From NCBI GenBank assembly GCA_947579605.1, contig OX388307.1:7851237-7915236 (forward strand): DNA of 64,000 bases, in the 5' to 3' direction. The position numbers and the translations under genes are program-made. This document shows positions 9,523 through 21,500 of the stretch, piece after piece (position 1 is the stretch's first letter; every line of letters starts with the position of its first letter). The DNA comes from Athripsodes cinereus (taxonomy: Eukaryota; Arthropoda; Insecta; Trichoptera; Leptoceridae). Below the pieces are notes generated by a model. That model had not been told where the DNA came from. It worked only from the letters and a program-made list of their open reading frames with translations, and searched no databases.

Positions 9523-12500
9523 ATGGACAATTTGCTGTCCGCTGAACAAATCAAGTTGGAAGCCACAAATAATGAAGATGTGGCCCAACGATACCATTTG
9601 ATAAATGGTCGTCTTATATCTGTGGACTCTGAAGCAAATCAGCTTTTAGAATCTTTTTCAACTATTGATGATTTACGTAAGTAATCCAATCAGAATCTTT
9701 TAGTCAATTTTTTTCACTTATTTTTAATCAATCAGATATCTCGATTAGAGAACTTTGTTTACACAATGTAGCATTGTGCAAAATCTCATCAGAAAAAGTG
9801 AGAAAGGCGTCCTAATGATTATTGGTTTAGGCAGGCTTAAGTCATCACTATCGGTAGCCATGCATAAAGTTGACCAATTTCTCCATTTTCACTGTCACAA
9901 TATAGGGTCCACTAATTGAGAAACATTTAATGCAAACCTATATAAGCAACCATTTTCTCTGGGATCTTCTATATCTGATCTGGAATGATCCAGATCTTCC
10001 ATCTTGTTACACTAATAATAAGTTTACAAATATCATCAATTGATATTTGGAAACTTATTATTTCTATTTGTTGTAATTCATTTTTGTAGGGTTGACTACA
10101 CAAGATGTACTGAACTCTGTTTATTCAGATGTTCCAGAAGAAGTTACACCTGTTTTGGATGAGGAAGATACTATTGGAGGAGATTCTAATGGTAACTATT
10201 TGGTAACATGTTTGCAATCAACTTGGGTGACTAACAGCACAAAAGTCAAGTTTTTTGATATTTTTTATATTACAAGTACATATTTGGTTGAAGTTTTGGT
10301 AGACCGTCATATTGCCTCAAACTTTTGGCATGCTTAATTAAAGAATTAGTTAATTATGTACTATAACCACTTTAATTTTTTAAAAACACTACCGGTTTCA
10401 ACGCTCAGATGCGTCATTGACGAGTGTTATACTAGTTTTAGTATAACACTCGTCAATGACGCATCTGAGCGTTGAAACCGGTAGTGTTTTTAAAAAATTA
10501 AAGTGGTTGTAGTACATAATTAACTAATTCTTTAATTAAAAATGTTTTGTGATTACCACATAGTTAGTGCCAACAAAATCAAACAAATTTTTGGCATGCT
10601 GTTACACAATTTTGACGATATCTTTTTTAGATGTGATGGTGCAGTTGATGGATATCAGGACAAGTTTATCAAAACTTAGAAGTATGCTGGAACAAAGAAT
10701 CGGCACCGATTTGTCAGAATATGAGTTTTGGTTACAAGATTCAAAGAAAGTAAGAGACTTAACACATCAATTTATTGTAAATATCAATATTGTAACTATT
10801 ACAAACACTCACCAGGAAGTTAATTACATATATATACACTGTAGAAATCTTAAATTTTTTTGCCCATAACATTCTATATTTAAGTACCTACGCTATTTAT
10901 GATAAATGATTTTATATATATTTATATTACATGGCTGAATCTTCTGTTTATATTTTTACATATATTTCAAACTGGTAATCTGATTTAATGTTCATTTGTC
11001 TAGTTTTTTTGATATTTGCTTATTTTTTACATATTTTGGGGGAGTGTTTTTAAATGCCACAAACGCTTCACGCTTTAAAGCATATATGGATGTGTGGGTC
11101 TCAAGATGGGATCTGCTACGTCGGCCGGGTCCCCCGCCCACTGACGTGGTAGGATCGGAGATCCCAACACTGGCATAGTGGTATTAGACTAGAGAGAGTT
11201 CAAATATTAATAAATTGTCACCTAAATGGATAAATAGGAGTCCTTGGACTCCTGAAATATCCGAGAAATAAAGCTATTTCAACAATATTTATTTTTTTAC
11301 ATACTCTATGAAAAATAAATGGCTGTTGCCTCTTAATTTATAATACAATACGTACTTAATACTGTTTATATGTATAATGAAGCTCCTATCTTGCTTTTAG
11401 CTGGAAATAAACAAAACTTTAGTGGATCAGTGCATAAACCGTGCGGGACTTGTCCAAGTAAATGTACAGATACGTCCTAGTCAGAAAAGAATTAATATTG
11501 TTGACGTACTCAAGCCTGATGAATACATTTCCATGGATGAGAATGATAAGTTTGGATATGACAGACCACAAGGTATGGATGCAATATGAAATTAATATTT
11601 CTTTTCACCCCGCTCCCTCACAACGCTTCTCTTGGGAACACAAGGTGGAAATAAGCTTCTTCCATTCAGAGCAATTCTGGGATAATTGAGTCATCTTATC
11701 CCAGGACATCCCTAATGCTCTGTCGTCAATGTCAGAGGAACTGTGTATTTTTATAGTGTTAACCAGGTTGTTGAAAATCTTGTGGATGGGAAAACAATGC
11801 TTTTATTTATCTTGGATTTTTTTACAATCATCATCATGCTGCTTCCCTTTTGGGGTATAAGTGAGTACAAATTGATGTTTTTAAGCATTTAAATCAGAGT
11901 TATATGCGTGAAAAGTTTTTAATGTTGCACCTAAATTATTAAATGAAGGAATATGTTGATGTGTTTTAGAGCAAGAAAGTGTGGAGATGACAGTAGAAAG
12001 TAATAATCCCCTTAAAATGGAAGAGTCTCAAACTAGTATCCAGAATGTACACATGCAGGAGGAGGCACCACAAACTGAAGAACAACTACCCACGGGTACA
12101 ATGGCTAAGTGGGTTGTGGATGAAAACTTTAGAGGTGATCAGAAAAGGCTGCACATACCTCAGGATCCCAAGTTATGGTTAGTATCTATCTTTTTATTTA
12201 TTTATTTACTATTATTTATATATTCACAATTACATGAAATAAGATCTATGCTAGAACAGGTGCTGGAGTGAATGGTGCACTTCGACCCATTGTTAGCAAT
12301 GGCAATGTGTCGAACTTGGAAAAAATGCTGGTGCACAATACCATTCTCGTACCATCACTTAAGTATGCAGGTGAAACGTGGACATGGTTGAAGAAGGACG
12401 AAAGTGGAATGAATGCAGTGGAAATGCGATCGATGAAGAGAATGGTTGGTAAAACGTTGTGTGATAGAGTAATGAAGGAGGATATTAGAAGAATGAGAGG

Positions 12501-15500
12501 ATATAAAAAGAGTATTGTGGATAGAATGCGTGTAAGTAAGTAACAATTGTTTGTACATGTGGAACCAATGGATGAGGAAAGGACGACAAAGAGGATATAC
12601 TTGTCTGAAAGAAGGAGTATGAGGAGACGTGGGCTCCTGAGAACCACGTGGCTTGATTACATTATCACGCCCCTACATTCCCCGACACCCGGGAGGAGAA
12701 AACGGCCACCCCGAGGCTAGGTTACATAGCAGCGTGATTGGAATATATAAAAATAAAAAGGAAGTTACAAAATACTTACTCGGCTGTTACTAATTTACTT
12801 TAAATCTTATTGCTCACAATTGAGCCTTTGGCAAGTTTATCCAGGGGTAAGTTCACACTAGGGCGGAAGGAAAAACAAATTGTTAGGTATATAATATGTT
12901 GGATTTATTCAGATCACATAAGCAGAACGAACAATGAGAGATTATCAATATATATGGTAAGTAATATTATCCAAATGATACTCTTTCACACAACAAGCAT
13001 ACTCAATGACTTACAAGTATTACAGTATTATGAATATCAAAATAGTAAGAAGTGTAATTTGAATCTATTTTCGAGGCGGGGAACACTGTTGAGTAAAGGA
13101 AAGATCTTACTGGTTTTTGGAATCGGCTGAGAAATATCCACTCCTTGAGGTGAATTTCGGAGTCTTTCCACCACAAAGCCTAGGGACGAAACCTTTAAGC
13201 GACGGTGGCGAAGGCTCCGAAGATCTGGGGTCTTCCAGTAGAAGGTTTCTACTAATAGTTCACGCACAGAATGGAGGCGAGATGACAAATGCTCAGGACG
13301 TCTTTACAGTTCGTAAGGTTCTTACGACAACGGTTATGCCTTTCAGTCGGGTTTAAAGCGTTGTAAACTAGATAATTTTACATTAGAATAACACTGGTCC
13401 ACGAACTCTTATTGCATATAACACCGGCTTGATTATTAATAACTGAATGAGACTTTAAGAGATATGTTAACGGCGATTCACCAAAATACTATTCAGAATT
13501 TCATTTATGGTTTCGGAGAGTTTAAATCCATTACAGGGACTTTAAACAAAACTTTCTAGACTTTAACTTTGTTACACCAGAGGCGCGTAAAGAAATAAAA
13601 ACACGCGGTCCTCGGGAGATGCTTTCTGCTTCAGATTGGAAAACGAACTGCTCTCAAAATGGCGATGCGTTTATAGCGTCATTGTAACGGTTTTATGCTA
13701 TCATCACGTACTGACATTGGTTGGTGAGTATACATTTCACGACATGTTCACTTTTTTTACAAAACAACTGAATGAACTATGGAACAAATACTATTATGAT
13801 TATATTAATTATATGAAGTACACTAAGGAATATTATTTATGAGAGTCCATTTGAAGTACTCAGCCCAAAAGGGCTGAGAGCCCTGGCGAGGCCAGCGAAG
13901 AATGTTTATTTCGCGACTCTCAGAATGCAACTGACGAATGAACGCGCGAATAGCAAGCCCTCGTGGCCGAATCGCATCTTTCTCAACCGTTATTTTACCA
14001 GGACAAAATCGTATGATCTTTGCATCGTCCAATCAGAACACAGCGACAGAAACATACGAGTCGCGTCGCAAGGACATTTGGTCCCGTGATTTGATGGGGA
14101 ATTTCGGAACGGCCAAAATTATTATTATTATTTCAAATGACCAAGTATAGAAACGAAAGATAGTACAAAATTCTCCCGTCAAGTTAATTAGTTTTATCAT
14201 CTCTACGTCGCTACACGACACTACCCTCTCCCTAGGGAGCGAGTCGCTTGCGCGACGAGCGCAACGATGGGCACAGGACAAGTAAATCAGAAGGGGTACC
14301 TAAGGAAAATGGTTATGACTCAGCTTGACTCCAATCCAGCGAAGCATTTACATGATAAGTTAAAGAAATCTTGCTAGTTTATGACTACTATTGACTTAAT
14401 TCAAAACGAACATACCATTTTGGTAAATAACTAAGATAATAAATTGTTCACCCTATGACATCAGTACATTAAGATACATCTGTTAGGTAATATGGTAACC
14501 ACGGACAAATCAGATACACAAAACATAAACAACATCTCCACAACTTCTTACAACTATCACCCACTTCTTCAAAGGGGTTGTGACATAGTCACTCATTAAA
14601 TGGCTCCTACTTAACATCACCTGGCTTAAGCCACTATTGTTTCGAATGCTCGGGTAGTTCAATTAAGTTGAGCGCCCTCACTCTACCGCGTCACAAGGAC
14701 AAAAGTACTACTACAAGGTACTCAATTTCATCAAGATTGGGAGTATGGCTTCTACTACTTAACTACTCTTCCTGAAATCATCCACTATTAATTGCTCAAT
14801 CAACTTAACATTTTCCAGTAGAACCATACAATTCCCGTACTTAGACACAATGTCGAAGTATATTCTGGCTACTACACCACATTTCAACCTATCTACACAG
14901 GTTCTTGTATTGCTTTAACGACAATATTAAGACGTTCCAGTCTTGCAGTCTAATGCAACAATTACAACATATTTTGTCGGCCACCGTTACTTAACAACAT
15001 TACAACGTGGTCGACCTCTCACAAAACTTAAAAATAACAATTACATCTCCTCCAATCCTTTTACAATTTCTAGACAATATTCAGAACTTCTCCACCTACG
15101 AACCTCAAGTTATGAGTAGTTCTATCATTATTTCTTTAAAACTTGTAAAACACTGGCTCAAAACTCGCATGGAGTTAGGCATTATTACAATTATTACAAC
15201 ATATGTGTGTGTGCATGTGTGTTTTGTGTGCATGTGTGTTTTGTGTGCATGTGTGTTTTGTGTGCATGTGTGTTTGTGTTTGCTTGTGTTTACGCGCGCG
15301 TGTGTGTGTGTGTGTGTGTGTGATAATGGACAACAACAATAATATAATTTTTTAACCGTGCAATAAGTATACTAATGCAGTGGGCAATTCTTAAATTTAA
15401 AACAAGGCAAAGCTCTGTTAACATAAGTACATATAAGAAACTAATACTTTCATGAATAATTAGCATATGTTTAATGCTTTTACATGGTGTAATAATAAAA

Positions 15501-18500
15501 AAATCTAAATGCAGCAAAAAGTTATACCTCTTCAATTGAACAAAATTTTGGTACAATAAGAAATCATTATGGATGTTAAGGTTAGTAAAAAATGATCAGT
15601 ATACAAGTCATTCAAAGGGTAAAGTAATTATCTCAGAAAAGCTTGATGGAAGATAACATTTTACTTCTGAACACTATTCAGACCAAACACAGTCATGACA
15701 AGTCGAACAGATGTTAAAAGACCAAGGCGAAAGTTTTTCATTTGGGTCAGTAGAAAAACTTTTACCTAAGTTGCTCAACCTTTCACGACAATATCCAGCA
15801 TTTAACAGTAATTTATTTATACATAATATACAACATTTCTATTTTGTTTGACATTATGACAATCGAGCTTGTGAGGAACTGGCACTTTTATTATTATTTT
15901 CAAAAACAGGCCTTGCGAGATACTTGGTGACATTATTTAAATTCTTGCTGTAAACTTGATTTAGGTATCTCGTTATTCACTTTTACACTCTTAACACTAA
16001 CACTTAAGGTGGTTAATCAGTACCTCACAGCTAGAGTACATTACAAAGTATTTAATTACAATACAAAATTTGCTTAAATTAATTGTTCAATTAAAGGGTT
16101 TCAACATCAGGATTTTTTAAAAAGAAAAAAAGTAATATGAAATTATTTTGCTTCCATACAAATCGGGGGAATTGAAATCTCAGCCTGGCAGAAATCAACA
16201 CTCACAAAAGTATAGGAAAGTTTTTTTTTTTTTTTTTACTCAGGTAGTTAGAAGAATTACAAAATTGTATTTCTCGGACATGGAAAAAACATATAGGAAA
16301 TAAAATATGGCAAGGACAAGAGAGACTACTGATTGGTAACTGGAGTGTCCAACTTTAAGATATCTTTTATATGATATCGGCCTTCGTACTTTCCTTCTGG
16401 GGTTTCCAGTTCGTAAACAGTTTTAGAAATTCGTTTCTTGACACGTCGTAACATGAAACGAGGAGCTAATTTGGCAGAAAAATATTTAGCAGCATTGCTC
16501 TGAACGAAACTTCTCCTCCAAACCAAGTCTTTGGATTGATTCTCTATCAGTCCAGGTAATGAAGAAGCCATTTCGACACAAAAATTATTGGTCGTGAAAA
16601 GGTTAAAAACAGATTGTCGGCTGTGAAAAGGTTAAAAGGGAAATACTGTTGATTCTTACATTTGAAATGGAAAAAAAATTTTTTTGTCGGGATTGCAAAG
16701 TGTCGATATTTCAGACTGTCGAGATTCCAATCTGTCTAGATTTTAATTTGCAGATTTTTAAAATTGTCGATATTACAATTGTCGACATTACAAATTGTCG
16801 ATATTTCAATCTGTCGAGATTTCGATCAGAGTCCTACATTGCGTGACGTCATTGTTAGGTATATTCAACGTGACGCACTTTTACAATAACACGACTATAT
16901 AGAATGTTAGAATATTATTACTTCGTTATAATTTTATGGAACAAAACTATCTATACAAACACTGAAAATCATTTACATGTATCACATTAGAATATCAGTC
17001 ACATATATTGACCAAATTACAGTACAAATATTGTTATAACCATGGCTTATCCAACATATAACAACCTCAACAATTGCTTTTAATTGGGATTTTGATTGAA
17101 ATCAAATTTTACCAATATCACGGACGAGTCAACCACTTTTATCACGCCCCTACATTCCCCGACACCCGGGAGGAGAAAACGGCCACCCCGAGGCTAGGTT
17201 ACATAGCAGCGTGATTGGAATATATAAAAATAAAAAGGAAGTTACAAAATACTTACTCGGCTGTTACTAATTTACTTTAAATCTTATTGCTCACAATTGA
17301 GCCTTTGGCAAGTTTATCCAGGGGTAAGTTCACACTAGGGCGGAAGGAAAAACAAATTGTTAGGTATATAATATGTTGGATTTATTCAGATCACATAAGC
17401 AGAACGAACAATGAGAGATTATCAATATATATGGTAAGTAATATTATCCAAATGATACTCTTTCACACAACAAGCATACTCAATGACTTACAAGTATTAC
17501 AGTATTATGAATATCAAAATAGTAAGAATTGTAATTTGAATCTATTTTCGAGGCGGGGAACACTGTTGAGTAAAGGAAAGATCTTACTGGTTTTTGGAAT
17601 CGGCTGAGAAATATCCACTCCTTGAGGTGAATTTCGGAGTCTTTCCACCACAAAGCCTAGGGACGAAACCTTTAAGCGACGGTGGCGAAGGCTCCGAAGA
17701 TCTGGGGTCTTCCAGTAGAAGGTTTCTACTAATAGTTCACGCACAGAATGGAGGCGAGATGACAAATGCTCAGGACGTCTTTACAGTTCGTAAGGTTCTT
17801 ACGACAACGGTTATGCCTTTCAGTCGGGTTTAAAGCGTTGTAAACTAGATAATTTTACATTAGAATAACACTGGTCCACGAACTCTTATTGCATATAACA
17901 CCGGCTTGATTATTAATAACTGAATGAGACTTTAAGAGATATGTTAACGGCGATTCACCAAAATACTATTCAGAATTTCATTTATGGTTTCGGAGAGTTT
18001 AAATCCATTACAGGGACTTTAAACAAAACTTTCTAGACTTTAACTTTGTTACACCAGAGGCGCGTAAAGAAATAAAAACACGCGGTCCTCGGGAGATGCT
18101 TTCTGCTTCAGATTGGAAAACGAACTGCTCTCAAAATGGCGATGCGTTTATAGCGTCATTGTAACGGTTTTATGCTATCATCACGTACTGACATTGGTTG
18201 GTGAGTATACATTTCACGACATGTTCACTTTTTTTACAAAACAACTGAATGAACTATGGAACAAATACTATTATGATTATATTAATTATATGAAGTACAC
18301 TAAGGAATATTATTTATGAGAGTCCATTTGAAGTACTCAGCCCAAAAGGGCTGAGAGCCCTGGCGAGGCCAGCGAAGAATGTTTATTTCGCGACTCTCAG
18401 AATGCAACTGACGAATGAACGCGCGAATAGCAAGCCCTCGTGGCCGAATCGCATCTTTCTCAACCGTTATTTTACCAGGACAAAATCGTATGATCTTTGC

Positions 18501-21500
18501 ATCGTCCAATCAGAACACAGCGACAGAAACATACGAGTCGCGTCGCAAGGACATTTGGTCCCGTGATTTGATGGGGAATTTCGGAACGGCCAAAATTATT
18601 ATTATTATTTCAAATGACCAAGTATAGAAACGAAAGATAGTACAAAATTCTCCCGTCAAGTTAATTAGTTTTATCATCTCTACGTCGCTACACGACAACA
18701 TGTATCAAATTTTGAAGGATAGCTGTGTGTGTATGAGATATTGTATGAATGTAGAAAAAGCGAAAAAATATGTAAGAATAGATCTAGATGGTGTTCTGTT
18801 CTCTCTGCCTACCCCATTTTGAACACGGTGTGAGAGTACAGAACAAAATCAATTAATTGCTTCATAGCCCTCTCCCGTACTTTATGTAAGTTTTTGAGCG
18901 GCATGTAATTGTACATGCTGGCATACTGTCGTATAAAAAACAGCGGTCGGTAGATATATTTTATCATGGATTCCACAGGGAAAAAGTGAGTAACTTTGAA
19001 TACCTATATTACATATTTATTTTCCCTTTGTGATTTCAGGACTGTGGTACAGGTGAAGCATTGGATCCAGTGGGCGGTACGGCAATTCAAACTTAGTGGC
19101 ATTAAACTATCTGACTGGTCCATAACTGGCAAGGAACTGTGTGCTTTGTCACTATTTGACTTCAAGTGAGTAAATTTCTAAATTAAATTGCACTTGCTGT
19201 ATATTCAAGGAAGTGAACGATTTAAAGGAATTATTATCTCACATTCATCAGTCAAATATTAATGAATGTCAAAGAACTATAAAATAATGAAGTATGTCAC
19301 TCATTCTGACCGTCTTACATTTTTAAATAGCGTGGAGAGGACTACTTGCTTGTTTATTACATGTAGTTAGTCTATTGGCTACCAACTTGTGGGAAAAGTC
19401 GTGGTGGCTTAAGTTAAAAGTTAACATAATCAGTCTCACATTAGTTTAATTCATCAGTCTATTCCAAGATTATCTGTTTGTACTTTTGATTGCTGGACCA
19501 ATGGAATGCACCTATACTGGACTGACCCTTTAAATGCTCTTTTAAAAAAAGTTTTGGTTGTAATAATGTCAATTACTCTAGCTTTCTAAGAATAAAAAAT
19601 AACAAATAGATGACTCTGTAATCTTTCGTATATTTTATTATATCACTGTGTTTTTAGGAAAAAATGTCCATCAGATCCTGGAGATTTATTCTGGACACAC
19701 TTGGAACTTATGAAAAAATGTGGAGTAGTTGGTAGGTATATATTTGCTTCGTGCTGTTCTTCATCTCTTCACTGCTATATATCAACCTAATCAATTTTTT
19801 TCCATTTGTTGCTGTGGTCCTTTGTGTGCGTTTGTATTTTTGTCTTCATGAAATTATTTTATTTTATGTTGTAGCTATTATGCAAACAGAAGAAGATCCA
19901 GTAGAAGGAATGGAGAGTTCTATGTTAACTGAAAATCCCTCTGCTATAAGAAAGAAACCTAAATTAACGGTATGTGATTATTTTTTTTTAACGATATATC
20001 TGGGTTTTGTTATAAACCCAAATACAACCTTATACACCTTTCACACTAATCTAAAAGCTTGTGCCGTGAAAGGGGAGTTTGCCGGCACCTTTTTATTTAT
20101 TCAAGTTTTCTATAATAAGCCTACATAAACACACTCACACAGGATTTGAATGTCGGCAATACAAAATGAATGTCCAAAATGCTGCTATTAAGCTATTAAA
20201 TTCATAAAATGTTTGTAAATATTCTTATAAAAACAACTGATATTTTGTGATCAACAGTGATGGAAAAAATCGCATCTATCTTTGTCCCTCTGTATATTGA
20301 ATGGATTAAATATAAAATTGCTGGCAATCAGTAAACAATAAATAAATGACAATTATCGGTCAAAAAAATCTCTTTCACATTGTAAATTTTTTTTTTAATT
20401 ATTTGAATTGTAGTCATCATGTATTAATTTATGTATTTTAGCCAATTTCAGTGAATCGATCTAGTAACCAACCAGTTACTCTGATGTCAGCTGGTACTAA
20501 CAGAAGCGGAAATAATGGCCAGATACAGCTATGGCAGTTTCTCTTAGAGCTGCTCACTAGCACAGAACACACTTCAGTTATACAGTGGATTGGTAAGTCC
20601 CCAGATACTAATCTATTCAGGCGGTCAGTGTGTCTCCTTCAATTTTTGTCTTTCATTTGCATTTTCATACATTCATCATCAAAGTAATAAAATAGGTTTA
20701 TAGAAAAATTGTACCATGAAATCCTAAAGTGCCTTGGCAGGGATTCGCAAAACATCACTAATAAGACATTTAGCATCTTCAATTTATCAATGAGGCATTC
20801 CAACCATCATGTATATCTTATTTTTATTACTTCACGGAAAAAATTACACACATTTAGTCTACCAGCTACCTCATCTTTAGGAGATTGTGATAATTACTAC
20901 ACACATTTATCCACTGACTACCCCATCTATAGGAGATTTTGATAATTATTACACACTACCAGCCTACCAGTCTCCCAGCTACCTCATCTTTAGAAGATTG
21001 TGATAATTATTACAGACATTTAGTCTATCAGCTACCTCATCTTTAGGAGATTGTGATAATTACTACACACATTTATCCACTGACTACCCCATCTATAGGA
21101 GATTTTAATAATTATTACACACTACCAGCCTACCAGTCTACCAGCTACCTCATGTTTAGGAGATTGTGATTATTATTACACACATTTGATGTACTGACTA
21201 CTGTGATGAACCGAGATGTTCCGAAATGCTGTGATGGTATACATAGATAAATTTGATAGTTTGTCGATAGCTCGATGCTAGTCTTGAATGTTCAGCTGAC
21301 AGATCCCAGGTTCAAATATTTTTTGAAACAAGTATAAAGGAATATTGGATAGATGTGATATGTAAGGCACTCTGTAAGGACTCATATGTGGGAAGCTGGT
21401 AGATCACTCTTTATGTGTCAAAAAAAACATTTGTTAATATATTTGATTGATTCATTTGCCATTATTCGACAATAGGTTCTTCTGGAGAATTCAAACTTCA

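Larger units (their letters stand above)
12663..18697 (-). mobile_element. Young non-autonomous LTR retrotransposon (Ty3/gypsy-like remnant)
   Basis: Two 1,558-bp direct repeats (12663-14220 and 17140-18697) bracket a 2.9-kb interior, and ACAT is duplicated at 12659-12662 and 18698-18701. On the minus strand the LTR starts TGTCGTGTAGCG, a primer-binding site follows the 5' LTR, and a purine tract precedes the 3' LTR. I found one substitution between the LTRs (13052 G, 17529 T) and no indel, so insertion is recent. The interior lacks gag, protease, reverse transcriptase and RNase H; only an 81-codon integrase C-terminal ORF is recognisable. A 4-bp duplication and the integrase tail fit Ty3/gypsy. 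It needs proteins from another element to move. Confidence 0.92.

Noticed and set aside
13117..13356. ORFs inside the LTRs (also 17594-17833, 13636-13842, 18113-18319) as genes
   Set aside because: They are present in both LTRs, have no domain and overlap one another in several frames.
15007..15342. Cys/Val-rich ORF
   Set aside because: It is a translated TG microsatellite inside the LTR element.
12663..18697. Two 1.56-kb identical blocks as a segmental duplication
   Set aside because: The exact ACAT duplication, PBS, purine tract and split LINE frame show they are LTRs of one element.
20864..21190. CRISPR-like spaced repeats
   Set aside because: Units are contiguous minisatellite monomers in an animal intron, without unique spacers.
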